From assembly GCA_963971225.1 (NCBI GenBank), contig OZ020270.1:68082932-68146931 (forward strand): a stretch of 64,000 nt of DNA, written 5' to 3'. Source of the stretch: Melieria omissa. Taxonomy: Eukaryota; Arthropoda; Insecta; Diptera; Ulidiidae. Below the pieces are notes generated by a model that did not search any database, had not been told where the DNA came from, and worked only from the letters and a program-made list of their open reading frames with translations. Both the position numbers and the translations under genes were made by a program. This document shows, piece by piece, positions 1 to 9,710 of this stretch (its first letter is position 1; every line of letters starts with the position of its first letter).

Positions 1-1005
1 GATTTGTTTGGTCTACGCTCATATGTGATTGGCTTGATTGATTAGAGTTGTGGTTTTGATTTTGTCTGTTATTAGTGTTACGATTGCCCTGATAGTTTTG
101 CTTGTTATTAGTGTTACGATTATCCTCATCGTTTTGTTTGTTATTAGTGTTACGATTATCCTGATAGTTTTGTCTATTATTAGTGTTACGATTATCCTGA
201 TAGTTTTGTCTGTCACTGTAGTTACTTTGTCTGCTTGTAGAAGGCTGTTCGTTGATTTGTTTGTTAATGCTGTTTCTTTCTTTATTTTGTCTATCTTGTC
301 TTGATTTCCTATGGTTATAGTCAATAGCTCTTATATTGTCTAACAGATTTAGTTTTGAAAATAGGTAAATTATTTCTTCCAATTTCATGTTTTCTCTTAT
401 GTGTAATTTGACAGTAAAATCCAATTTCTCTACAAGTATATCTACTAAATCTCGATCAACATTTATTGGCTGATACAAAAAGGACACACTATCTCCTAAT
501 TCGTACAAGGTGTTCGAATCATTTTTTGCTTTTTCAAAATATTGGAATAGCTCTCTTAGATTACTTGAACAGCTCTGAATTTGTTGTAAATTTGTGCGAA
601 TGTTGTTCTCGGCTTGAATTGTTGTTTTAGCTTTGACTTGACCTCGGTCCAGGTTGGGTTGCGGTTTAGGTCCTGAATAACTTTTGCCGATTCTCCCCTT
701 ATTTTTTCGTTGATAATGATGTTGAGACCAAAAGATTTCAGTTGTTCGTTCGTTCCGCATAACTGCATCATTTGTTCGACCGCTCTAATGAATGGTATTA
801 GGTATGTTTCATCCGTTAGTGGTTGGATCGCCCTCAATTGGTTTGCTATATGCTTCGGGGTCAGCCCTAAGTCGTTTAGTTGTTGGTTCTGGAGCATTTG
901 GGCTTGCTGTTGTTGTCCTTGTTGTGCCTGCTGTTGTTGCTCCTGGTGCTGCTGCTGCTGCTGGTGGAGGTTGTTAATTATTTCCTCCTGTCGTTGGATT
1001 ACCAA
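1..1005 (-). pseudogene. gag of a 17.6/297-type Ty3/gypsy retrotransposon (broken)
   Basis: Minus-strand gag: a Gln-rich N-terminus (long Q runs, coiled-coil-like), then an all-helical capsid-like stretch including LTDETYLIPFIRAVEQMMQL. The first frame stops at 556. The protein continues in another frame through an acidic/basic region and a repetitive Asn/Gln/Arg tail that runs to the window edge, so there is one frameshift near 556-600. No CCHC knuckle is visible. Family assignment rests on the gag style and on the tRNA-Ser-type primer site just upstream (1193-1215). Capsid proteins of this kind package element RNA in the cytoplasm. Pol would lie to the left of the window. Confidence 0.75.
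67..210 (-). repeat. 36-bp tandem repeat coding a 12-aa gag repeat
   Basis: Four consecutive 36-bp units. On the minus strand each codes a variant of NNRQNYQDNRNT in the gag tail. The period is a multiple of three, so copy-number change keeps the frame. Confidence 0.85.
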
Positions 1006-1192
1006 ACGTAATTGATCAATTTCCTGATTTTCTATTATTTTACTTTCGTTGTTTGCTGCTTTTCCTATTTATGTTTTCACTGCTCTTCACGTTTTTTCAC
1101 TGTTTTGATCAGTACTTCTTCGGAGCCACTTTTTCGAATGAATCCCAAATCTTTGGATTTTGGGGAGCGGTTCTATTACACTTCTTGGGAGG

Positions 1193-1215
1193 TGTAACCG
1201 TCGACTGCGCCAGTT
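1193..1215 (-). other. primer binding site, tRNA-Ser type
   Basis: The minus strand reads ACTGGCGCAGTCGACGG just inside the presumed LTR end. 17.6/297-type elements have TGGCGCAGTCGG here, complementary to tRNA-Ser. This fixes the LTR/internal boundary at about 1216. Confidence 0.65.
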
Positions 1216-1610
1216 AATGTTTTTGAAAATTACCCTAAGAATTTTCTACGCCGAAATTACGTGTCGAATAAAACTCGGGGAACTTTCTGCAATGAACTTT
1301 TTCATTCAACTCGGTCTTAAGACTGTCTTTACAGTATTTTACAACTGACTTATATAATCGAATTCTTACACTACGATTTCATAATAATTTCGTTATTGTG
1401 TCAGGCCGAATTTTGCTTTACTTGTCAATTTACATTTCTTACATTTCTTGTGTCGAAACCTCCTGCCCTAGTTATTAAATTTGTTTTGTTTATGTTTATT
1501 TTTTTTGCGGCAATGTTGGAATATGCTTATTATGCATTAATTGGTTTATTTTCTTTTATGTATTTTTGAATGATGTCGTCGACATCGTTTACGGGGTACG
1601 TAACTCGCGT
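1216..1610 (-). mobile_element. 5' LTR of the gypsy element (outer end uncertain)
   Basis: Non-coding sequence directly upstream of the primer site. The inner end follows from the primer site. I could not find a second LTR or target duplication, so the outer end is a guess based on usual LTR length (350-500 bp). Confidence 0.4.
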
Positions 1611-2000
1611 ATGTTAACAACTGCGAAATCGTCCGTGTCGTCAATAGGCTCTCTTGATACACGAGCCCAGAATCTAGGTAATGGTTTCGCAGGAGCTTCA
1701 GCAAATGTGGAGTGTCGGCAAACACAAAAATTGTTCCATCAATTGCTGGATTTGGAAACTACGTTCGTTCTGATAAAAATATTATATTAAAAGATATAAT
1801 AGCCAACAATATGGCGATTTTTACAATTTCACATACCGCTTGACACATTAAGTTCCTTCCAAAGACTTTGATTGCCCGCACCCATGTCAGAAACGATGCC
1901 ATCAACGGTATAGCCAAAGACAATTAAAGTATAAGATGTCTCACGTTCATACAAATCAGTGGCGCTTGAAAAATTTGCCGTGGCTTTTCGTATAAAGCAC
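1611..2000. other. no gene recognised
   Basis: About 390 bases with only short, unconvincing open frames. No motif, repeat or element end recognised. Confidence 0.5.
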
Positions 2001-2072
2001 TGGTCGGCAAAGCTTACTCATATGAGCAGTACGCTAAGCACACGCATTCTTACGCTCTTTCAATCAGTCGTT
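2001..2072 (+). repeat. hAT terminal fragment
   Basis: Begins with a CACTGGTCGGCAAAG-like end and closely matches the left end of the hAT element at 2229, including the shared TTACTCATATGAGCAGTACG. It is a broken second copy of that terminus directly in front of the R arm. Confidence 0.6.
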
Positions 2073-2080
2073 GTTCAGAC

Positions 2081-2228
2081 CAGCGATTACGCGATGTGAA
2101 ACTGGGAGAGCCGGTAGAAATACATGCACAGAATTACACTAATATTATTGCACAATTGCAATCAAGATTGATCAGGAACGTAGTTTTTCCTCCATATAAA
2201 TTTCTAAAACGGGGTTGTTGCTCTAGTT
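2081..2228 (+). repeat. left arm of inverted-repeat family R (locus A)
   Basis: Starts with the R terminus (GATGTGAAACTGGGAGAG) and matches 55222-55395 nearly base for base, except for an insertion in the other copy. It is cut at CTCTAGTT by the hAT insertion; the equivalent sequence continues uninterrupted in the 55-kb copy. Confidence 0.75.
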
Positions 2229-2586
2229 CAGTGGTCGCCAAAGCTTACTCATATGAGCAGTACGCTCAGCACACGTACACAGTACGCTCTCTCAATCAAC
2301 CGTCGCACACTGGGGTAATTCATGCCGATTTTGGCGATTAATTCACCCGGACTATTTAGACATGAAAAAAGTATTAGGTTTAGTTAATTACAGATAAAGA
2401 AGTAGAAAATAAATGTATTTGAACATACTTTAGTGGATTTTTTTTTATTTATGACCAAAAATGCAAAATTGTTACAAAAGGGTATTATACAGAATTCCTC
2501 GCTTATTTATTAATTACTATCGGAATCATCATCGTATTCACCCACGCTTTCACCGTCGCATCCATTGTTATCATCATCATCTTAAT

Positions 2587-3011
2587 TCGTGTTCTTCTTC
2601 CGCAATTATCAACAAATCCAATGGTTCCCTTGGCATGCGCGTAACTGCTTTATGAGGCAATTTCATTTCTGTCGATATAATGGGATCAGAATTTATAAGC
2701 AGTCTTTTTAGAACGTCTTCGTTGGTTTTTTCTCAACTAATTTTTCGAGAAAAATATTTCCTGAAAGCCTTAAAATCTTTATTTCTCGCTTCCCGCGCTT
2801 CTTCAAATAATTCACCGATTCGCAACAAGGCGTGAGCTATGACCTCTGGTCCATTAATTAAATATTTATGAACAGTCGTAGGCATGTTATACCAGGGATA
2901 GTACTCAACGAAAGATTTGGCACAATTTAAGGCAAAGAGTTGGTCATTATGTAATAAAGACTTAAACGAGTATACCAAATAACATTGGATTTCGTTCATA
3001 AATGAAAACAA
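2587..3011 (-). pseudogene. C-terminal fragment of an unnamed insect transposase-like protein
   Basis: The first frame (3011-2733) contains TVHKYLINGPEVIAHALL and EEAREARNKDFKAFRKYFSR. After a frameshift near 2733 the protein continues (KTNEDVLKRLLINSDPIIS) to about 2587. I recall this block (TVHK...EEAREARNKD) from repetitive, unnamed insect proteins. That is memory, not a search, and I cannot assign a superfamily or find catalytic residues. No start codon context or N-terminal half is present. It lies inside the hAT element, but I saw no hAT dimerisation motif, so it may be an independent insertion. Confidence 0.45.
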
Positions 3012-3211
3012 CCACCTTTTTTAATATCTTGAAAAAGTAGTCTTTTGCAGTTACCCTTTACCTAATTAGTTTAATGCACATCACTGCGGTTATTTCAATC
3101 GATTACTCATAAGTAATACAAACAATAACAATGCCCAATACTGCAACTTCTGATAAATAAGGTCAGCTGACCTAGTTTTGCACACACCGTACAACAAAGT
3201 CAAGTTAAATA

Positions 3212-3655
3212 ACACCGGCACACAAAAAAAAAGTGGTCTGTACATTTGACTAGACCCACCTATCCGTATGTATTTCGGTGCGCTGAAACCGAATCGGAGG
3301 TCAGTTTTGTCCGTACAACCTCAAAATTTTGAGTAAATTCCAAAAAACGGCCATTATTTGCGATTTTTAGCCATTTTTTGCAATTTACTTAAAAATTTTG
3401 AGGGTGACGGACCAAACTGATCTGGAATTCGGTTTCAGCGCACCGAAATACATAAGGATAGGTGGGTCTAGTCAAATGTACAGACCACTTTTTTTTTTGT
3501 TTGCCGGTGTAATGGCAGTTTTTTGCAATTTACTCAAAATTTTGAGGGTGTACGGACAAAACTGACCTCGGATTCGGTTTCAGCGCACCGAAATACATAA
3601 GGATATGTGGGTCTAGTCAAATGTACAAACCACTTTTTTTTTGGTGTGCCGGTGT
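3212..3655. repeat. foldback (palindromic) MITE with a duplicated right arm
   Basis: Left arm starts ACACCGGCACAC and continues through GTGGTCTGTACATTTGACTA. The complementary right arm ends at about 3510 and a second right arm ends at 3655 (GTGTGCCGGTGT). All three arms carry the GGTGCGCTGAAACCGAAT-type block. There is no coding capacity. Confidence 0.8.
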
Positions 3656-4535
3656 AATCTAAGATATTGAAATTTTATTTGGTTCTGCATCATTTGAGAT
3701 TATTTTGTATTGTGTTTCATAAATATCTTAAAAATACTCACGTGTCGCGATATCCCGCCTAATATGTCGTCTAATATGCTGGTTAATATAAATCTAACAT
3801 GCCGGCCCCCCCCGTAATGTAGGTTAAAAAGCATAAAGAAATACTAAAAACCATACATTGAACAACAACAAAACTAACATAAAACATATCGCTTGTTGCT
3901 TTTCTCATATTTTTTGCATTTGCATTTATTTTTTGTCTTTCCTTTCACGGACCGCGTGCATATTTAGCCAAAACTTCACATACAAAAATCGAAATGCTGC
4001 AAAAGTGCGCAACAATAGCGCAACTTTTTTTTTCATAGAAAGTTGCTAGAATATCCACAGATTACGACTATGACAATATTTTAGGTGAACATCACTGAAC
4101 AAACAACTATATGTTTATGAATAGGGCCAAAATAAGGCAATTTTTAGGCTTTTTTTTTTAAATAACAACAATATTTACGAACACTTAAAAAACAAAAAAA
4201 ATGTGTATTTTAATACTTAAATACCTGAACAAGAAGCCTCCATCATCAGTTTTATGCTACTTTAAAAACTTGTAAAACAAATTTGATTTAAATAATTGAA
4301 AAATTCACGTTTCACGCTGTGCGCACGTCAAATGAAAATAAATGTCAACTTTCAGAGTGCTTTGCGGGAAAACGGTAAACTATTTTGCAACAACTCTTTC
4401 ACGTCGTGATGCAGAATTTTATCCACTTTAACCCGGTACCAAAAACGTATCTGTGTCTTTATTTTTCGTTTTTGAATTAATCGCCACTTTACTTATATAT
4501 TACCCCAGTGTGCGTCGTTCAGGCATAATTTACAC

Positions 4536-4761
4536 CAGGAGTCGGCAAAATTGACAATGAGATGGTGTTAGTGAGCGCAGTGAAATTTCTCTCCACTGTG
4601 TAAATTATACCTGAACAACGGTTGATTGAGGAGCGTATTGTGTACGTGTGCTGAGCGTACTGCTCATATGAGTAAGCTTTGCCGACCATTGATTTACACA
4701 GTGGAGAGAAATTTCACTGCGCTCACTAACACCATCTCATTGTCAATTTTGCCAACCTCTG
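4536..4761. repeat. 70-bp inverted repeat (terminal hairpin of the hAT element)
   Basis: 4536-4605 and 4692-4761 are near-perfect reverse complements of 70 bp. The 86-bp loop contains an inverted piece matching the hAT left end (2229-2310). The hairpin is the right end of the hAT element. Confidence 0.8.
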
Positions 4762-4782
4762 CTCTAGTTCATTTCATTGAAC

Positions 4783-4950
4783 CAGCGATTAAGCGATGTG
4801 AAACTGGAAGAGTAAGCCGATTTGTGTGCGTTTTTTGCAATTCACGTACACAGTCCGTGTGTGCTGGCAGTGATCAGCCTTTCACTGTGTCTGCTCTTTT
4901 CCCGATATTAGGGATTAGGTATTCGTTTCAATTATTTGCTTTTTAAAGTA
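4783..4950 (+). repeat. right-type arm of family R (locus A, orientation flipped)
   Basis: Begins GCGATTAAGCGATGTGAAAC and matches the reverse complement of about 56245-56410. The arm carries GCAATTCACGTACACAGT and TTCAATTATTTGC and ends at AAAGTAT, directly against an LTR. At locus B this arm is in the opposite orientation. Confidence 0.7.
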
Positions 4951-4951
4951 T

Positions 4952-5366
4952 TGTTACGAATACTACGTCTAGTGGGCTATTACGTATCACTGGATTGTGT
5001 AATTTGAAAATGAAACAACTTTAATTATTCCAACGAAGCTATTTCAAAACCAACAGTCACTTTATTATTCACAGTTTTACACTTTACTGTTCGTACACTT
5101 AAGTATTTGCTTAATTACTCCGTGTGGCAACTTCACTTGTCAAAACCAGACTGACTCGCTGCGCCGCATCCGGCTGCCTTTTATACCCGTCCGGCCATCG
5201 CGCAGATCGTTCCCGCACATTCCCGAGTGGACTAAAGGTTTTCCTGATGATCGCGACCATCGCTGCCAGATTGGACTAAAAGTTATTATCGCGGCCACAT
5301 TGAATTATAGCACGGCGCGAAGCGGCAGGGTTGCTTTGCACAGCGACAGACTGTTCTATCGTTACA
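4952..5366 (-). mobile_element. solo LTR (minus), gypsy-like
   Basis: Ends are TGTTACGA and TCGTTACA, a TG...CA pair with an 8-bp inverted terminus. The minus strand has a promoter-like GGGTATAAAAGGCAGCC and downstream AATAAA. Related to the LTR at 55793-56243. No target duplication seen. Confidence 0.6.
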
Positions 5367-5385
5367 CTGCCCACCACTTGGACTT

Positions 5386-5811
5386 TGTTGGGGGCTGTCG
5401 GCACGGGGAAGCAAAAAAAATGAAAATGCAAATGGATTAATAAAACTTGGCAGCACAAGTAACAAATGCAGTTGTGGCTCGATACTTACTGTGGCTTAGA
5501 GGGGACACCACTCAAAGGCGAAAATGCTATATTAAATTCAACGTAGAGCGAAATCCAACCAATCAAAAAAAATGAAAATCCAATCGATGTGGGATGTAGT
5601 GAGGCGTTTATTTGTGGTAAAGAAACGGTGCTATTGCGTTGCGGTCTAAGATGCAAGTAAGTAAAGCAAACACGCAAAGACCGAAGCTGTGGGTGCCGCT
5701 CAACAAAAGAGAGAAAGCTTTTATGTTGATAACGGCTTACAAAAAATGCATACAAACGGAACAGAGATGTTACAAGCGGAGACATTGATAGGAGGAGTTT
5801 TGGCCTAAACA
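5386..5811 (-). mobile_element. solo LTR of the 17.4-22.3 kb gypsy family
   Basis: 426 bp starting TGTTGGGGG and ending CCTAAACA; nearly identical to 17423-17849. Just beyond its inner edge the minus strand reads AAGGGTGGCGGCAA, a typical polypurine tract, so a little internal sequence is kept. No matching flanking duplication found. Confidence 0.75.
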
Positions 5812-5898
5812 TTGCCGCCACCCTTGCAGTGTCTCACGCTGCAAAACTACGAAAAAATGGCTATAATGATTGAACAATGTAATAAATTTCACTTTCAA

Positions 5899-6008
5899 TT
5901 TCAAATCCAATCTATAGTTATTAGAACATCTTAAAGACTAGGCGTTGATACAGTTTCAAATCCAATCTATAGTTATTAGAACATCTTAAAGACTAGGCGT
6001 TGATACCG
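5899..6008. repeat. 55-bp tandem duplication
   Basis: Two adjacent near-identical 55-bp units beginning TTTCAAATCCAATC at 5899 and 5954. Non-coding. It lies between the solo LTR and BEL1. Confidence 0.9.
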
Positions 6009-6114
6009 ATATAAAGAGTTAATTCATTGAGCATTTTGTGATACAGATAGGAATTTTGTACTTATAAATAATTCGCAAAATCAGGATCAGTAACGGTCCT
6101 TGTAGACGGACGAT

Positions 6115-6879
6115 TTATGAACATGGGCCAGAAAGGACCCAGCCAAAAATAGATTCCTGGGCCAAAGGTAGGCCGTGGTTACAGAGCAATCCAGATCGGA
6201 TAACCTTATAATAACTTTCCGAGCCAAGGATGATCGCGACTGCACTGGATCGGTAAAAGAACGGATCCGCGAGACGAAAGTGAACAAAACGCTCCGCTAC
6301 TCGCCCGTCGACATCCTCAAGAGGCGTTTTAACGGCGAGCGATTCCACGATTTTTGCGTGCACGTCATTGCGCTGAGCGGAGTCATGATAGGAGATCACC
6401 GTGAATTTCCAGAAATGATGCTGATCAACCTTGGAAACTGGTAGGCGAAGCTGACGTACCAATGTCGATGAAACGCGGCTGACGCTGCAGCAGGAATCTA
6501 TAAGGATTCTAGCTGGATAATTAATGGCACGGACGCGTATGTAAACGGAGGCCGTCGGAAAAAGGACGGTAACGCTTTGGACGGACACACTCGAAGCGAA
6601 GGGACGAGTTTGTCGTTGCTGAATCAGTCGTTCATTCGCGTGGATGAGGGCGTTGTGATGTCGCAGACAATATCGGCAAACCATCTTGCTTGTGCAGTGT
6701 TTGGCACCATGTGAATGTGCCAAGCACCTCGAGCAATAGCGATGAATCAAAATGGCTCGTAATCGCTTCTCTAAATTCATAGCAAGGAACTTTTTACAGA
6801 ATCGTAGCGGATGAGTACGATGGCACAGTCTGCATCCTTTGTTATTGTCGCGAGGAGTCGTTGCCGTAGTACCACTCAT
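6115..6879 (-). CDS. extra ORF of BEL1: zinc-knuckle plus degenerate pepsin-like protein
   Basis: An open 254-aa frame 56 bp downstream of the integrase stop, same strand, in the position where env lies in other retroelements. Residues 16-80 hold CCHC-type knuckles (CRLCHRTHPLRFC; CSRCLAHSHGAKHC; CRYCLRHH). About residues 105-250 resemble the BEL protease domain, but the active-site motif reads DSC where DSG/DTG is expected, so proteolysis is unlikely. It is not a copy of BEL1's own gag, whose knuckles differ. It has no signal peptide or membrane segment, so it is not an envelope. A pyrimidine-rich stretch ending in TAG lies just before the ATG and could be a splice acceptor. It is the only undamaged frame in BEL1. 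Confidence 0.6.
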   Translation of the reverse strand: MSGTTATTPRDNNKGCRLCHRTHPLRFCKKFLAMNLEKRLRAILIHRYCSRCLAHSHGAKHCTSKMVCRYCLRHHNALIHANERLIQQRQTRPFASSVSVQSVTVLFPTASVYIRVRAINYPARILIDSCCSVSRVSSTLVRQLRLPVSKVDQHHFWKFTVISYHDSAQRNDVHAKIVESLAVKTPLEDVDGRVAERFVHFRLADPFFYRSSAVAIILGSESYYKVIRSGLLCNHGLPLAQESIFGWVLSGPCS

Positions 6880-6934
6880 GGCTACCTATGGTTAAGATGA
6901 AAAAAATGGTTTATGCAAATGATAGACGGACTAT

Positions 6935-7988
6935 TTAGTCTGATAAGACGATTAATTTCGTGACGGAACGCGTAATTACTCCTCGTTCGGTCTTAATATC
7001 GGCAACGCGGACGCGTTTATCGCTACCGGGATATACTCGAAGAATTCTTCCCAACCGCCACGAAGTAGGGGGAAGATTTTCTTGACTAACAACAACTAAG
7101 TCGTCAACAGCAAGATCGCGCGATGGATATTTCCATTTGTATCGCCTATGCATTTCTTTAAGATATTCTTCTTTCCATCTTAAGGCGATCTGCTGACCCA
7201 AAGCTTTCATTTTATCCCATCTATTTCTCGCGCTTATATCAGAAATAATTGGCTCTGGGGGACCCAGAAGTGGAGACCCAATAAGGAAGTGACCCGGAGT
7301 CAAAGCAGATACATCCGCAGGGTTTTCTGACATAGGACTAATAGGTCGAGAATTTAAACACGCTTCAATACGAGATAAAACTGTTGATAGTTCCTCGAAT
7401 GTGTATTTATGAGGAAGAGCCATTTTACGAAAATGGAGTTTGAAACTTTTAACTCCCGCTTCCCATAAGCCACCCATATAAGGCGACCCAGCAGGAATAA
7501 AATTCCATTCAACAGGCTGATGGGAAAAGTGATTGGAAAATTAATCACGAAACTGCTTTAGAAATGCTTCAAAATCATTTTTGAAAGCTTTAGAAGCACT
7601 AACAAAGTTAGTACCATTATCGGAGAAAATGGTTTTTGGGCAACCACGGCGAGAAACGAATCGAATAAAAGCAGCGAGAAAAGCAGGTGTCGAAAGATCA
7701 CTGACTGCCTCCAAATGGATTGCCTTTGTAGAGAAACATACAAAAATACAAACATAACCTTTCGTTATAAGGCAAGCTCTACCTGTAAAATTCTTTATGT
7801 CAAAAGGACCTGCGAAGTCGACACCAGTAATGGAGAATACACGACTGAGAGTAGTCCGTTCGGGGGGTAAAGCAGCCATGATCTGAGAGGCTTTTCGTTT
7901 CTTATCCAACAGACAAGTTTTACATCGATGAATAGTAGATCTAATGAGATTTTTCGCCTTCGGAATCCAATATTCCTGACGAAGCAAT
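6935..7988 (-). pseudogene. BEL1 integrase, core and C-terminal part
   Basis: Continues the integrase split by the hAT at 7989. Visible are the zinc-binding C-x2-C (CKTCLLDKKR), the core with VDFAGPFD, FSDNGTNFV and the YMGGLWEAGVKSFKLHF block of BEL integrases, and a C-terminal domain (LTPGHFLIGSPLLGPPEP to VTKLIVLSD). One in-frame stop at 7541 breaks the frame. Integrase inserts element cDNA into chromosomes; this copy is dead. Confidence 0.8.
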
Positions 7989-8671
7989 CAGGGACGGACG
8001 CAGGGGGGTGGTCCGGGGGGTCCGGACCCCCCGAAATCTCAGACTTTTTCAAAACCCCTTACAGCACACGGTCTTTCAACCGCATAAACTAAATCCACAT
8101 CACAAGTTGGTACATTACAAATATGATTCATTCCACTTTATTCCGTAATTTTCAGTTTATTTTCACAACTTTTCTGGTCAAGATCACAGTAGGAATTGAG
8201 TGTTATTATCATGCCACATGTATTAATAGTACTATCGTTAGACGACTCGCAACCTACTGTAGTGCGAGAAAGATGCATTTTTCGTTTGTTTATTTTTTGA
8301 CAGTTTGACAGAAAAAGTACCAAAACGTTTGCAATAGAAGATTTTACAGCCAGATATACAGGCTTCTTCAAATTTGTGGGACACTACCGGTCACAGTTGC
8401 CTCTAGTGAACGGTCCTTCTCCACTTTGCGAAGGTTAAAAACTTACTTGCGCAACCGGACTGGAGAGGAACGACTGAATGGACTGGCGCTTCTTAACATT
8501 CACAGAGATGTGAATGTTACCAGTGATCAAATTCTGGATATTCTCGCAAAAAGAACAAGGAGAATTGACATCACTCTGTGTCACATAGTCTGCCTAATAT
8601 TATAGGCAGTAGATCATATGTATTGCAATTTCATCATTTGATTCGTGTGCTGTCAATTAATGCTCCTTATA

Positions 8672-9408
8672 CCATGCGCCTATGAAACCGGTAATTATTT
8701 TTGAAAAACACGTTTATTGTGAGGAAATGATTACAATTTTATTCTTCAAAGTAATGGCCATCGCTAGCTAGTAGCTACACATTTTTCCCATCTCTCAGGC
8801 AATTTATGGATGCCTCGCCAAAAAAATGTTTCGTCTTTTGCCTGAAACCAATCATCGATCCATTTTTTGGCTTCTGCGTGAGAATTGAAGCGCTGTTCCG
8901 TTAATGCGTGGCCCATCGATGCGAACATGTGATAATCCGAAGGCACCAAGTCTGGTGAGTAAGCCGCATGAGCAAGAGCTTCCCAGTTGTACGATGCAAC
9001 CAATTCTTTGGTGGCTCTAGTGCAGTGTGGTGGTGCGTTGTCATCGAGGAAAATCACTTTGTGTTGCCTGGCTTCATATTCTGGACGTTTTTGGCGTATA
9101 GCACGGTTCAAATCGGCCAATTGTTGTTGGTAACGTGCACCGTTAACCGTTTCACCAGGTTTTAGAAGGTTTTTTTCTTCAAATGGTAACACAAAATTAA
9201 CTGTGTCCGCAAATCGTAATTTGTAGGCACGTAATCCGACATTTTCCGGAGCGTCAAACAATGCGTTGTTGGATGAAACTTGACAAATTGTGAACTGAAT
9301 ATTGTTGACATATGACAGAAGAAGTAAACATGACATTTGGTATGGTTCCGAAGTTTATAAATATTCGGCTATTTACCGCTAGATGTCGTTACATAGGCGC
9401 ATACCTGG
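8672..9408 (-). mobile_element. internally deleted mariner inside the hAT element
   Basis: Inverted ends CCATGCGCCTATG and CCAGGTATGCGCCTATG lie inside TA dinucleotides (8670-8671, 9409-9410), the mariner target. Length is 737 bp against about 1.3 kb for intact mariners; the missing part is the 5' half of the transposase. Confidence 0.7.
8764..9336 (-). pseudogene. mariner transposase, C-terminal half
   Basis: The open frame has a mariner catalytic region from LLKPGETVN onward: the second catalytic Asp in FLDDNAPPH and the third in YSPDLVPSDYHMF, spaced as in D,D34D. The end, RWEKCVATS, is close to the normal C-terminus. The first 55 or so residues do not look like mariner and represent sequence joined by the internal deletion, so the helix-turn-helix DNA-binding half and the first catalytic Asp are missing. 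Confidence 0.75.
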
Positions 9409-9710
9409 TATTATAAAATATTATAACGTTAAATGAAATTGCAATTGAGTGAAAATAAATTTTTTTTTTAATTATGATCACAATTTTTAGCTACTTTTAC
9501 CCAAAAATTGATTTTTGTCTTGTGTTTATTTTTTGGAAAATAAAACTCGCAAACCGCCAATCAACACGCGATTCAATGAACAATCATAAGTTATAAATAT
9601 TAAGTTTGTCAAACACAAATAAAACTTTACGTTTTGTTAGAGCCGAACTGTTTAATTATCCAAATTTTTCGATCGGACCCCCCCAAAATTTTTTCCTGCG
9701 TCCGTCCTTG

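Larger units (their letters stand above)
2229..4761. mobile_element. hAT-superfamily DNA transposon, 2.5 kb, decayed
   Basis: Bounded by an 8-bp direct repeat CTCTAGTT (2221-2228 and 4762-4769), the target length of hAT elements. The ends are CAGTGGTCGCCAAAG and, inverted, CAGAGGTTGGCAAAA. The R copy at 55.4 kb keeps the uninterrupted site. Inside are a broken transposase-like fragment on the minus strand (2587-3011), a foldback repeat (3212-3655), about 880 bp of AT-rich DNA without genes (3656-4535), and a terminal hairpin (4536-4761). A short piece matching its own left end lies inverted inside that hairpin. It has no intact transposase and must be non-autonomous. Confidence 0.75.
7989..9710. 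mobile_element. non-autonomous hAT element inserted in BEL1 integrase
   Basis: 1722 bp flanked by an exact 8-bp duplication GAAGCAAT (7981-7988 and 9711-9718). Terminal inverted repeats are CAGGGACGGACGCAGG and CAAGGACGGACGCAGG. Removing the element plus one duplication restores the integrase reading frame across the site. No hAT transposase is seen; the only coding trace is an embedded mariner (8672-9408). The rest (7989-8671 and 9409-9710) is AT-rich and featureless. Confidence 0.85.

Noticed and set aside
38..304. Hydrophobic repeat protein on the plus strand (ISVTIILIVL repeats)
   Set aside because: Reverse reading of the Asn/Gln/Arg repeats of gypsy gag; not a membrane protein.
1..1610. 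Envelope gene of an insect errantivirus-like gypsy
   Set aside because: Only the gag end lies in the window; no env sequence is visible.
5815..6110. 3' LTR of BEL1
   Set aside because: No similarity seen to the 14.0-14.7 or 17.1-17.4 kb sequence that would be the partner LTR.
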